Of a stretch of 64,000 nucleotides of DNA, positions 33,248 through 44,633 are shown piece by piece. The notes under the pieces were generated by a model. It did not search any database. It saw only the letters and a program-made list of their open reading frames with translations, and was not told the origin of the DNA. This DNA is from Cantharellus purpuraceus (Eukaryota > Basidiomycota > Agaricomycetes > Cantharellales > Hydnaceae). The stretch lies in the NCBI GenBank assembly GCA_025174535.1, contig JALBUN010000010.1, positions 496,001 to 560,000 of the forward strand, in the 5' to 3' direction. Each line of letters starts with the position of its first letter. Positions within the stretch are counted from its first letter, which is position 1. The position numbers were made by a program, and so were the translations under genes.

Positions 33248-33341
33248 CCTCAGTTGTTGATAGACAACTGAGGGAAAAATAAAAAACTTCGCCGAATCAA
33301 CTTCTATCCCTTGTACTCACGTGACTGTATGCACGTGAGTA
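33248..33341. repeat. Two perfect 10-bp-stem hairpins
   Basis: CCTCAGTTGT (33,248-33,257), a 6-base loop and ACAACTGAGG (33,264-33,273) form the first. TACTCACGTG (33,314-33,323), an 8-base loop and CACGTGAGTA (33,332-33,341) form the second. A damaged relative of the first lies at about 33,148-33,172 beside a repeated CTGTACTACRTCAGGCT. Confidence 0.7.
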
Positions 33342-33579
33342 ACACTCACTATGATTGATTCCAACAATGTTTGCCTTACCACAGGCTGGCAGGACTAGGT
33401 GGGAACTTGAAGTCGTAGATGACTTGCGTAGTTCATATAGATTTAGTATATGAAACCTCTCGGTAATCAATTACATAACTGATCTATTTGAACGGAAAGA
33501 AGACCGGAGAAAGAAATGTGGTAAAAAGGGACAAAGTTTCTTTCTCACGATTGATTAAACCGGTGCCTTTGCTTGCAGG

Positions 33580-33960
33580 ACGGTTTTTTCAGCAGCACTC
33601 CGCTAATTCCGACACAACCCAACCAGCATCATGCCTAGTATGAAGCTGTACTGACTTTTCATACCTTTTTCTCACAGCAATATTCTCCACCTCATAAAAT
33701 TACATATTCCGGCGACTTCTTCAGTGATTCTTCGAAACGCATCAGTATGCCTGCCCATCGGCAAATTCCGTTAACAGCCCTCCAGGGCGCATCTCTTTTA
33801 GGCCATTGTCCGTCAGGAGACCATTTGGCACTGCTGCATTTGTTGCTGGGGAATGGGAATCCCAAAGAGTCAATAGGACCGTACCTTCTGTTTGACTCAT
33901 CTAGAAGCACCTGCCCAGGACATAGCCAGCGCATGGGCTCTAGAATCACAAGTTTTACTT
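33580..33960 (+). repeat. Diverged duplication, left member
   Basis: Matches 34,790-35,190 in order: CACTCCGCTAA...CCGACRCAAC, CCAGC then TCATRCC, AATCCYAAAGAGTC, CATCTRGRAGCAC, GGACATRGCCAGC versus GACATGGCTAGC, and GGGCTCTAG. The spacing is kept, the bases are well diverged. Confidence 0.55.
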
Positions 33961-34789
33961 TCCTACCGCACACCTCTTCTCAGGCCTGTCTTCGTCTATT
34001 CATTTCTGCGTTCCTAATTTCAGAAGCCAACGATGATACCTATTGATACAAAGGCAGTACGTGGTAAACCGGACATCTCTATGACATCAATGCTTCATCC
34101 TAAAGTGGCCCTCAATGAATCCCAGAGGGCACCTGTTGGGGTTTGAGGCAATTGAGGATGACATTGACTAGTACGCTTTCGCAATGAGCTGTGTCTCACC
34201 ATCGCCAGTCCGCCTCTTCCTTATCAGGCCTTCTTCCAACCAGCGGCAGACCACGACATAGTTATCGCACCTTTCCCATGTCAGACATTTTCAATTATGC
34301 TTGACATCCGGACCCTGAGCAACCTGATCCACCCCATCCTCATTTTTCTCGAAATCCGACGGCGTGCCAAAATCAGTAGCCGCCGACTGACGGATCACAT
34401 GGCGTTGCCTGCCAAACTGATATTGGCGTTGGTCATAGCATTCGGAGGTTCTTGACCTTTGATGGTACTTTTGATGGTGCTGCCAATGCCTTCTCGTCAA
34501 ATGATTCTCCTCTCATACAAGAATGAGAGCAATATGTCAACCAGGTTAGCACGCTCTATATTCCCATGTTACCAGGTGTACTCAGGGGCTTCACGGCAGA
34601 GAGCTACTTGTTCATTCCTAGCACGACATTAATTCCACACATTTTGTGTACCTTGGGTTGACAGTTTAATAAAGCCGATAAGTCTATTTTTACGAGCATG
34701 TTAAATTTATAAAATTTGACCATCCATTCCACACTTTTATCACAAGAGAGTAGAATCCTTAGGGATAGTTTATGGCGTTTTTGATCTAG

Positions 34790-35190
34790 TTTTAAAACCA
34801 CGATTGTCCGCTATTTAAAACACTCCGCTAAACTCCGACGCAACGAGGCACCAGCTTCATACCTGTTATGGAGCTGGAAGTCTGTTCTTCCTTGACTTTT
34901 TGTTTTCTACCGTAATACTGAATCCACAGCTTCTTCGGCGACACAGCTCCGGAACACAGCATCGCCTCACCCCAGTGATTCGGTCCACTGACGTAGTTAA
35001 CAAGCTCCGAAACGCAACATTTCCCCAGGGTACCCCAGCCAAGGGACGGACATACATGTTATATCAACTATTTGACTATATCGCTATCAGAGCATAGGAA
35101 TCCTAAAGAGTCGCAGATGCAGCCACGACTGTTAACACATCTGGGAGCACTTACTCAAGACATGGCTAGCACTCGGGCTCTAGGAGATTT
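34790..35190 (+). repeat. Diverged duplication, right member
   Basis: Partner of 33,580-33,960, same orientation, about 1.2 kb away. The common blocks are scattered over 380-400 bp, which suggests two old copies of one transposon-like unit. Confidence 0.55.
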
Positions 35191-36375
35191 AATTCGACAG
35201 TTAATGGTGCTGTAGTGTCCGGTGTAGGTTTGCTATTCCTTTTCTATTTCCCGATGATGATGAGGATGGTCTTAAGTCCCATCGGTGTGGTGGTGCCTAA
35301 TTGCAGTAGCGCGCCTGGCACCATGATCGGCATGGAATTTCATAATATTCTGAACATGTTTTTCAGTAAGCTAATTGTAGCACCATTATAGGAGGTTGTA
35401 CTGCATTGCACCGCTTTCAATTACCGTCAAAGTCTCTAGAGGGACTTTGTTCTATCGGTCTCGTCTGCCTTCCTATACTCAGGATACTTATAGAGTTTTC
35501 AAATTGGCTCGAATCCTATTTAAGTAATGCGCTGCTCAGGGTATAGACATGTTCGCTAGCGTGGACGCATTGTTCTCCGCGGCCACTGATGCGTGAGTGT
35601 AGGTATTCTCGGTCTTCTCTGTCCTGGCGAAGTAACAGCGCACCTCCCCTTGTTCTGTGGGTGTGAGTGCCTGGGGTCGCCAGCGACCCCTCGTGACTCA
35701 GTCGCTTGCCAGAAGACGCCACTTGCTTACGGTTTTCTCTCTCCTAGGTGCCAATACGTGTAGTATTTCTACCTCCATGTCTTGATCTAATATATATATA
35801 TAATATCCGGGGAGTACTTTTTTGACGAAAGCTACCTACTACCTTGGACGCAGTTCCTCTGCAAATCAAACTGTTCATGCGAAATCAAGGTAGAGTTATG
35901 TAATCAGTGAGTCCTACCCATCGCTTGTCATCAGCTCATCCACTAGAGCTGCTACATTCAGTCATATTTGTCTTCCATTCCTACTGGGTCCCTGACCTTG
36001 TTCCTCTCTGTCTTTCTCACCTTCATGATGTTAACTTTCGCCAAGAGGCCAACGGCACAGCTTTCTCCGAGTCTATACCTCTGAGCGCATCTTTTCATTG
36101 GGATGGATTAGGGAAAGCAGAGTATGAAGCTATGTCACTCACAAGTTCAAGCACTTCCCTGGCTCCTCCTTTCTTCTGGATCCTTATGAAAAAGTCCGTT
36201 GGTGCCGCGCTGCCAGAGCACAGCCCATGCGAGAACTAGGTAAGCAGCACATGAAACCGCGCCCCACCCGGTATATAGCCGTCGACCCTCACCCCCACTC
36301 TTGCAGCCCAAGTCATCTCCTCTCTCTCATACAGCATTTGGATCACCCAACCTCCCACCCTGCTTTTCATACTTC

Positions 36376-36949
36376 ATGGTAGCTGTTGAGGCTAACCAAG
36401 GTGTTTCACCTACTTTCCTCACCGTCATGGGGATTGTGGCCACCGTCATGGGCATCGGTCAGTCATCGTGCTTGGTGAAGGTTGTCGATGGTGACTGACA
36501 TGCCACGCTACCCAGCCCTGATCGTCTGCGTGATCAAACGGATACCCGAGTGGGTGGATCGCATAAGAGCAATTCCCCGACCCATTCCCGCGCTATTCTC
36601 ATCCGGCCCTTTTCGCCTCCCCAATGTCATGTGGTTCAACGACTTGAGTGGTTTCAGCATTCATTCCCTCTTGCAACGCACAGGGGGACGGTTGCGTGCG
36701 CTGTTTGGACCTGTCAGCCGTCGAGGCCATTCCGTGCGTGGCTATGCGGAGACCGCTTATGGAGGGCCATCCATGCACGACTATCGCTTCTCGCAAGCAT
36801 CTTCCGTCACCCTGACGGCACCATATGCTCAAATTGCGTCACCTCAGCCTGCACAGCTTGCTACCCACCACGGCGCGGATCCCATCGTCGATAGGGGAAC
36901 AGCGGCCTCTTCCGCATCAGAGCTGCAGACATTGCCCTTGCCATTATGA
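36376..36949 (+). CDS. Small single-pass membrane protein
   Basis: Model: exons 36,376-36,457 and 36,516-36,949; the intron GTCAGT...CCCAG has GTGACTGAC as branch-like sequence. The total is 171 codons plus stop. The intron falls in phase 1 inside the only hydrophobic helix, which runs SPTFLTVMGIVATVMGI then ALIVCVIKR. A short N-terminal tail (about 12 residues) and a long basic, Ser/Pro-rich C-terminal tail follow (ending TLPLPL). TATATAG lies about 100 bp upstream (36,270). No known domain. The layout closely resembles the gene at 39,608. Because neither exon has strong conservation evidence, the model is moderate. Confidence 0.5.
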
Positions 36950-37872
36950 TCTATACGACGCCATATACCCACTCCTCCATGTTTTTCAAAGCCTCGCTCC
37001 TGTGTATACACCTCTTCTACAATGCCCCCTCCGCATCAATTGCAAAAGAACTGTATATATATTCATTCGCATTTATCTCACGTCCGCCCCTGGACCGTTC
37101 CAAGTGTCCTTTTCATATTTGCATTTGTCTGTGGGCTTTTCCTTCTATGGAGTGAGCGACGCTGCTTTGGCGTACCTTTGAACAGCGAGGCAAGGGACAA
37201 CTACGGTGGTAACTTGTTCAGCGCGCAACATCGTAGCGGCTACTAGTCACCGGCACCCGGTGACACTTGGATACTCAACTTTCTGTATGGCCACTTCCAG
37301 GAAGTCGGTCAAGATCGGAGACACAAGGGCGCGGACTCACCAGATTCAACTCCGAGCATCAATGACTCCAACGATAACCATGACTCGAATTTCCCACGAA
37401 GATAGTATGAGTGGCTGTTTCTCGTCTCACAGTTTACTCAAACTAGACGACATAGTGTGTACTGCTTAGACGGAGACCGAATGTAACTAGATTGACTAAT
37501 AGACTAACCAGTTCAACTAGAGTCAATTCGGGTGTCACCTCAAATGTCATATAAGTAGGTAGAATTAGATACACACAAGGTAGGGAGAGCTTTTTTTTTT
37601 GGACCTTCAATACGAGTTGGGTGATTCGATTACGAGTCATCACACGCGATTAAGCGCCAGGCAAGCGCTTCCAAGTTGCGATTTCGGAGCTCATCCCGCC
37701 TTTCCAGGGCCATTTGGAATGCTCGAAATGTTAAAGAAGGATGAAGCTCTTGAATTGCTGCGGCGTGCCAGCGGCACCACTGCATCTGCAACCGCCGGTC
37801 CGCAAACCGTAACCTTTAACCCTGCCTCTGGCAAGGCAATGGAAAAGATTCAATAGTCAATGTGGCGCGATT

Positions 37873-38169
37873 CATGGCAGGATAGTTATTCTTGTCAAAT
37901 GTTAAGTCAGCCAGTCAATTCATCGTCCATATCGCTCGTGGCGGTCTAGTCGGCCGTCGGAGCCCGGTCTATCCTTGATCGTGTTAAATTATCTCCCATA
38001 TACCAAGACCCTTATTCAATGCATGGCAGGGTAGTTATTCTTGTCAAATGTTAAGTCAGCCCGTCAATTCATCGTCCATATCACTCGTGGCGGTCCAGTC
38101 GGCCGTGGGAGCCCGGTCCATCCTTGATCGTGTTAAATTATCCCCATATACCAAGACCCTGATTCAATG
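37873..38169 (+). repeat. Tandem duplication, 149 bp x 2
   Basis: CATGGCAGG... to ...TTCAATG is repeated twice (37,873-38,021 and 38,022-38,169) with about ten differences, nearly all C/T or G/A. The unit has no coding frame. Confidence 0.9.
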
Positions 38170-38707
38170 CAATTGCGCTGCCTGCATTTAGGATGATTCT
38201 CACAGACTTTCCAAGATCCGCCGCGCCACAACATATGTTGCGATCTTCTCCGGCATTCACGCAACGTTCATGCCTCGTTGTTTTCACGAACTTTGAGTAT
38301 GGAATTCCAATTAGTTAACGCGTCACGTTCTTCATTACTCACAAGATATGCCGGGCGTATATGAACCATTCTCCGTTATGGCTAGTTAGATTATAAGCGG
38401 TACGACAGGCAGCGCCTGTTGACTTATAATGACACGCCTCGAGGATCACACTCAAATTTGTCAGTTATTTGTTTTCATATTAATATGTCTCCGAGTGATC
38501 CACCTTGCACCCCGTAGCAGGCCTTTTTTCCCCCTTGAGCGAGAAGCGGAGCCCCTATTTCTTTCGGACAACAATGCACTACGAGGAGCCTGGAAAGGTT
38601 GCTTTCAGCGTGTTATGCCCTGGACAGTTAAGTATTTATGATCATAGTTTGAAAGCAGTAACGCCATCGAGATCGGGGCTACATGTGGGGTTATAGCTAT
38701 TTACTTT

Positions 38708-38742
38708 CCCCGCACCCCGCACCCCGCACCCCGCACCCCGCA
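38708..38742 (+). repeat. Minisatellite (CCCCGCA)5
   Basis: Five exact head-to-tail copies of CCCCGCA. The opposite strand is TGCGGGG repeated, with four or more G-runs, so it could form a G-quadruplex. Confidence 0.95.
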
Positions 38743-39607
38743 GCACCTCACGCTCCCAGGATTCATCGATCCATGACGCTCAGTCGAGGTTCTTCCAAAT
38801 TGACCACCGTTTCATGCACTTGACTATTCCCACCCACGGGCGGGATCCGTAGATCACCAAATCACAGTATCATTTCAGCGTCGGCGCTGACGGCCTTTCT
38901 ATCCTCAATTTGACTTTTTGGGCCACTCCGGACCAGTGAACATCGGGCCTGGGCTGATATCCATCTGCCATGCGGGACGCTGAGAAGCGCGCCCAGAAAA
39001 GACCCTGCTCTCCTCCTACTTGTCTAGTATTCCCACTGCGCAGTAGCAGGCTGCTGTAACCGTGCCTTACTTCAGCCCCGCGGAAACACCTCAAACCCCT
39101 ATCTTGATTCGGAATCGTGGATATCTTATCCGGCGTTTTCACTTTGCGCCCTGATGCTAGCAAGCCTTGCATGTGCAAAGTTTGGCGTACCCGCGCGAGG
39201 CAGTCCAGGAGCCGCAGATTCGTCGATTCGCAGCCAGTACCCACCAGATCTGTTTCCGCGTGCAGGAAGACGGGAAAGCCGCTCAGTGTGATGAAATCCC
39301 CCATGTGATGGGAGTCCCGGTCGTTTTTTGCACCGCCTTTCCGAGGCGATGCATGTCCCCCCAATGGGCCAGTTCTTCTGTTCTGTGGAATTTTCCACTC
39401 AATAGCCTCGCACATAGAGGCCGAGGCCTGATTCCTGGGCCTGGGCCAAAGTATCGAGGATCGGCAACGCCTCGGAAGGATCTGACAAGTGACAGGCGAT
39501 GATTCCTACAAGTATCTTTTTATATCATCGCGCTCTAATCCAAAATCGATTTACCATCTCTCCCAACAGCCCACCCAGCACTACCCTACTCTCAGAAACC
39601 TTCCACC

Positions 39608-40226
39608 ATGACCTCTCCGCCTCTATCCAATATGACTCTCAGTTCAGCGCCAGGCATTCCCACCTTCGCGAACGGACCAAATGTCACCAATGACTCACCA
39701 ACAACCTCACCGCCGACCACGCTTTCCGTAGTCCTTACAGTGGCTGTGGTCATCTGCCCCGGTACATACCCTCCTTACACTAGGACACTTGCGTTGACTA
39801 ACCAAGGCCTACTTACCCCACATCGCATGCGACCTTCCTCCACCAGTCATGTTCATCTGTCTCGTCATTGGGTTCTGCCGCATCTCGCGGCATGGACCGT
39901 TGCGGCTTCCGCTTCTTACATGGCGCATGCGCAATGAAGAGCGCGAGCGCCGTAACGACCTTGCCAAGTATGTGACGTGGGGGGGTGGCAGGCTTAATAC
40001 GTTTGGTGCTGCCCCTGCCGTGGGTAATGGCCCGATGCGAGAGCACAGCGATGGCGGGCGGTCCACGACGCCTCCTCTCCCACTGTATACGCTTCCCAAT
40101 ACCTCCACGCTTTCGTTGCCGCGGTACACGCTTGGGCTTCCGGCGCCCCCACCACCTGTATATGCCCCATCCGCTCGAGCGCCAAGCATCCTGGAACACT
40201 TCTCACAAGTAGAGCAGCCTGCCTGA
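39608..40226 (+). CDS. Small single-pass membrane protein, Pro-rich tail
   Basis: Exons 39,608-39,761 and 39,847-40,226, intron GTACAT...CCAG of 85 bp with GACTAACC as branch site; 177 codons plus stop. The intron is in phase 1 within the transmembrane helix (LSVVLTVAVVICP then VMFICLVIGF). The N side is Ser/Thr/Pro-rich with NMT, NVT and NDS glycosylation sites; the C side begins with basic residues (RMRNEERERR) and ends in a Pro/Leu-rich tail with LPAPPPPVYAP. By the positive-inside rule the tail is cytoplasmic. TTTTTATAT lies at about 39,515. No named family is recognised; similar short agaricomycete membrane proteins are usually annotated as hypothetical. Confidence 0.65.
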
Positions 40227-40888
40227 AAGACCTATGTTGGTGCTACCCTATCCCTCTGTAAAACTGGTGTGTACGGTTTCCGATTATCATGTGTAGAGTC
40301 CTCGGGCTAACTGTTTGTGTTCGGCGACAGCATGACTCGCATGACTCACCTCAATGAAGCATATGTTCTGTACGACTATCAGCCACGTCTCCTCTCATCC
40401 TTTCCTGCATGATCACGGACCACAAGCAATGTAGCGCATCCACAGACAGACTCTCTTACTCCCTCTTGGGACTAACGCTTATGTAGACCTATTCCTGCTA
40501 TCCTTTCTGTTAGATTCGCGCTGTGCTTCTCACGCTGTTTTACTGCTGACGCTTTCTACTATTTAATCTCTATAATATACCCGACGCTTACTTATGGAAG
40601 ATGAGAAAGCCCGTCTGGTGTGTCTCTCTAATCTTACGGACTCGCATGTGATCCGCTCGGTCGTCTTACCCCCCGGTGGGGGTGACGACTATTGTTAAAG
40701 TGGGGAGAGAAGATGATGTGGGGTGTTCTTTGATACATGAGGCAGTGAAAATATAAGAGAAATCATCATGTCGATGGGACGCAAGGTCACGGGAGGCGTA
40801 CAAGATGTCATTTAATAAGCAGACACAATCTGGCAATAGTGAGCAATACGGACAAGATTTGCAATCACATTCTGCAGTATGCCAACGA

Positions 40889-40920
40889 GGGGGAAGGGGA
40901 AGGGGGGAGCGGGGGGGCGG
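40889..40920 (+). other. G-quadruplex-like G-tract
   Basis: Runs of 5, 4, 6 and 7 guanines separated by AA, AA and AGC within 32 bp, followed by CGG. Confidence 0.8.
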
Positions 40921-43792
40921 TGTAAACAGGAAGGCGCGCTGACGAAGTGGCACACAGGGACGGGGATCAATTAATCAACACGGGAATCGATCACGCTGGA
41001 TTTCACGTTCAACATTAATGAGTTGCCATTCTCCACGTTAGGTCTGATCTCCCGGCGTAAGAGTCGGTTCTGAACCAGCCGTAATATTAATTCCTAGTGC
41101 CGGAATTCTTACGTCAGAGCTGATGGCATAGAAAGTAGTCTATGTAGTCGAGGACGCGGCAGCCTACAGCACAAGTGACCAGGGGGGTTCAAACGTCAGC
41201 AGTCAGCGGCGTTTTGGTTCCGGCGGCCTTCTAGGCAACAGAAGCAGCGGAGGATGTTCTATGAATGAAATAGGGGTTAGCATAGGGGTCAATACATCAA
41301 GGAAGATATGAGAGGCGAAAAGATTAATATTTATGAAAGAAGACAAGCAGGAAATAAAGTAGAAAGGACGATTGGAGATATCACATTACAGGCACTGACA
41401 AGCGTGTGCATGATCCGACGCAGGTGCCAAGGATTACCCATGTAGGGTCAAGGGTTGCCTAATTTGTCACCAAGTTGCAAAGAGTATATGTGGCGTGAAA
41501 TACCCTGTTCATTCTCGTCTCTAAATGCGTACGGTGCGTAGAGTGACAGAGTAAATGGCGGGAGTGATGAATGGCGGGAGTGATGAATGTAGCACTGGTA
41601 AATCAATGGCAGGCGTACCCGCATCGATGACAAACCATGAGTAAATGAAATGGGACAGTGGCTGTAATACGGTACCGCGGCAGGCCATTGGCACTCGGTG
41701 ATGCCGAGGTGGAACGCGGGAACCATGAGGGCGGTCACCAGAGAACCCACGTCGCGCCCATACTCTGACAGTATTGCGTACATATTCAACATTCAAGGGG
41801 GGGGGGTCGAGCGGTCGAATTCAGAGCGGCACAGCCAGGGTGTGCCCCTGCATCTTTTGCATACCCCTGCGGCGTGTCGGTGAAGTCACAGGGACAATCG
41901 ATTGCTACAAGACCTCGGGATCTGAATTGGATGCGACTAGGTTGCTTGCACGTCATTTAATGTAAAGCGGAAGCGATGATGATGGGATCAATGACCTGGG
42001 CTGTCACGTCAGTGGGTCATGCTATAAACATTCAGCCAGCCGGTATACGACACTGCATTCCTCTGATCCTCTGATCACGATCGTGATGGCTCTGCAATAT
42101 CTACAAGCTTCCTGCCAGTGAGCTATCATGTATGTGTTCAAGTTCTCCCCCCTCAAGTAGGCAGCATTCGTTCAATTGCATTTGACATTAGGGCTGAGGC
42201 GCCGAATTCAAGTGTTGCAAATGCATTAGGTGGATCCGAGGCCCGGAGTGCAAGATCACAAGGGCGGAGCAGGGATCAATCGATCACTGACAGTTGTTGT
42301 TGAAATATCTAAACAATCTTCGATCTCTCTTGGTGCCTAATATCACACCGTCAACCGACTGAAGGATCAATATTCAATGTTGTGCGCCTGAAAACGTGGC
42401 CAGGGCATACCAAACCCACCTGTTTTATAGCGTCCTTCCTACATCACTGTTGCCTGTTGTCGATCATGTTGGAAAACCCTGACGTACTGCCAATAAGGTG
42501 TTCTGCTCAACTTAAGACATGTATGTGGGAAGTTAGATCCCTATAGACGTCTGTTCCAGTCGTCTGCCAGATTCATAATAGAGTATTTTTGGAGCCAGTA
42601 AATATTGGCGGAACTGGATTCTGTACCTAATAATTTTAATTCAGTTTGATAATATGTATTGGTGTCAAAAATGCTCTAATTACAGCCAAGTCAGGTTAGT
42701 GGATACGTATAGCACCCCACCCGACCAGAATACACGATCCAGAACACTGGACAAGTATGGCGTACGTCCATTGGGATAATAAAGTCAAGAGTGAGGAATA
42801 TTCAGCCAGATCGGATCTTGGCACAGCTGGCCTGAATCCGTAAAAGTACCGAAACTCACAATTTGAACGCAGCAAGGTGGGCTTTCTTGATGGGATTTTC
42901 GGACACGTGGCGACGTGGAATCTTGAGATCCAATCTAGCTGTTCCTGCGCGTAAGCCTTCAGTCATTAACCTTGATAGCGCTCACTTGGGCCCCGTTTGC
43001 AATTCATCCTCTTCGTGTTCCGTAGGGGCTTGTTTTCCGCGCATAGGGTTATGCATATGATGGATAAGGCGTTCGTCCTAATTTTTTTTTGCAAATTACG
43101 CCTCTTCAGCATTCAGTTGAGTAGACGTGGTTTGCAAATTCTTCGCGACCCCTAGTCTCGACTCACCGATCAATCGATCATCGATCACCGCGTACAAGCG
43201 TTGGGCACTTCGGCTGCCCTGTGTGGAACAACGCACATGTACTGTTTCTTTCTTCTCGCCTCAAAGGTCGCTTGTAAATTAGCCATTACAAGACTGGGGA
43301 TCATGCAAGGTGCGAAAAAAGAGACCAGAACGGTCAAAGCCACGTCAAACGCACGGCAACCTGGAAACTTAGAGACGGCGCAGCCTGGGCTTTACCCTAG
43401 GTTCTTCTCTTACGAGAGGCAGTGTGGCCTATTCCACAAGCCGTCTTTGAGTGCATGCGCGGGCTGTGGCTGCCAAGGCGAGCCCCTGAATGATATATTT
43501 TGATGAAACACTGGTGACCGGACGTGCTTTTCTTGACAGCCACATGAGAAGACGCGAAGACGAGGTAAACTGGCGGTTGGCCACTCCATTACAAACACGC
43601 ATGACGAAGGTGTCACCCTCGCTTGATTACATAGCAATCTCGTGTATAATTTTATTTACCCTGCCTCGCAATCTACGTTATTATAACAATACATCTGATC
43701 AATACTTTCTTACACCCTTCGCATACCCTTGTTACATTCACCGCGCGTGGCGACATGTTTGACGGCACAACAGGCATTTCCTACTCTGTGAT

Positions 43793-43950
43793 TATTGGGC
43801 TTGTGGTTTGTCCCAGTAGGCAGTTGTGATGAGGCATACATCCCTATACTGAACGGCGCCTTGTGCAGTTCTATTCTTCATGCTTGTCGGAGGGTTCATC
43901 ATCGTCTCACGCCGGCGCGAGTTATGCTGCTTTCGACAGAATGGCTCTGT
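43793..43950 (+). repeat. Diverged dispersed repeat, copy 2
   Basis: Partner of 32,437-32,610; the shared blocks are listed there. It has the same orientation and lies about 11 kb away. Confidence 0.6.
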
Positions 43951-44633
43951 ATGATGGTCCGCCATGCAATGCCTATATGAATGCTGCTTCAGTCCTCCTT
44001 GGAAAGGCTGTGGACGGTCAGTTGCATCCTGTGTCGTCTGATTGTCGGTGTGGACGCCAACCACACTCATGTTCAGGGCCTTTATACCCTTCAGATATGG
44101 ATGTCGTTTTCGCCTATAATCAATAATAATAGGTCAAGCAATATACCAACTTGCAATAGTCTCGTGACAGGCTTCTATCCGTCATCGCTGTTTGTTGTCC
44201 CTGATACTATTAGTCCTTTATGTAGCAGTCAGTGCACGGACAAGCAATAAATAATACAGGCGTTACCTTCCCCCTTGCTATTCTTGTTTTATTCTCATAA
44301 ATTGTGGGTGTGTCCTGCCCGGTCTATGTATGTAACCCGTGAGAGGAAGCATGACAGTCTGATATACAAAGTACAAGAAACAGCCCGGGAATATCGTGAG
44401 CCCAGACGACGTTTAAAATGTGACAGTAATTATACCAAAAATGACTTGCTCTCCCTCCATGGGCACTCTTGCGAAGTCTAATAAGTATGCAGAACATTAT
44501 TTGCAGCCGGTACGGGAGTCGGTAAACTCCGCTCGTTGGCTTACCCAACGAGCGCCCGCGTGCGTCCTCTGATCCCTGACCATCTCGCCCTCCATCGACA
44601 GCACCAGCTTGCGCAACTCGTATATTGCCCAGC

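Larger units (their letters stand above)
30236..36375. other. 6-kb stretch without a convincing gene
   Basis: A+T-rich up to about 31,000, then mixed. Short open frames exist, for example a Cys-rich minus-strand frame at 31,622-31,302, but none shows introns, conserved motifs or a protein family. What can be seen is old repeat structure: a diverged duplication (33,580-33,960 with 34,790-35,190), one member of a dispersed pair (32,437-32,610) and two perfect hairpins (33,248-33,341). I read it as decayed transposon or intergenic DNA. Confidence 0.5.
36950..39607. other. 2.6-kb stretch without a resolved gene
   Basis: Contains a tandem duplication (37,873-38,169) and a minisatellite (38,708-38,742). 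A protein-like frame on the plus strand at about 37,680-37,856 (LEMLKKDEALELLRRASG, ending AMEKIQ) might be the last exon of a gene, but no upstream exon joins it. A 181-codon minus-strand frame at 39,415-38,870 has no recognisable features. Confidence 0.45.
40227..44633. other. 4.4-kb stretch without a convincing gene
   Basis: No frame with introns or motifs was found on either strand. It contains a G-rich tract (40,889-40,920), a 16-bp tandem repeat ATGGCGGGAGTGATGA x2 (41,555-41,586), and the second member of the dispersed repeat (43,793-43,950). The part from about 44,500 is probably the ENT3 promoter. Confidence 0.5.

Noticed and set aside
38870..39415. 181-codon minus-strand frame
   Set aside because: No intron, no family-like motif and an overlapping frame on the other strand; treated as chance.
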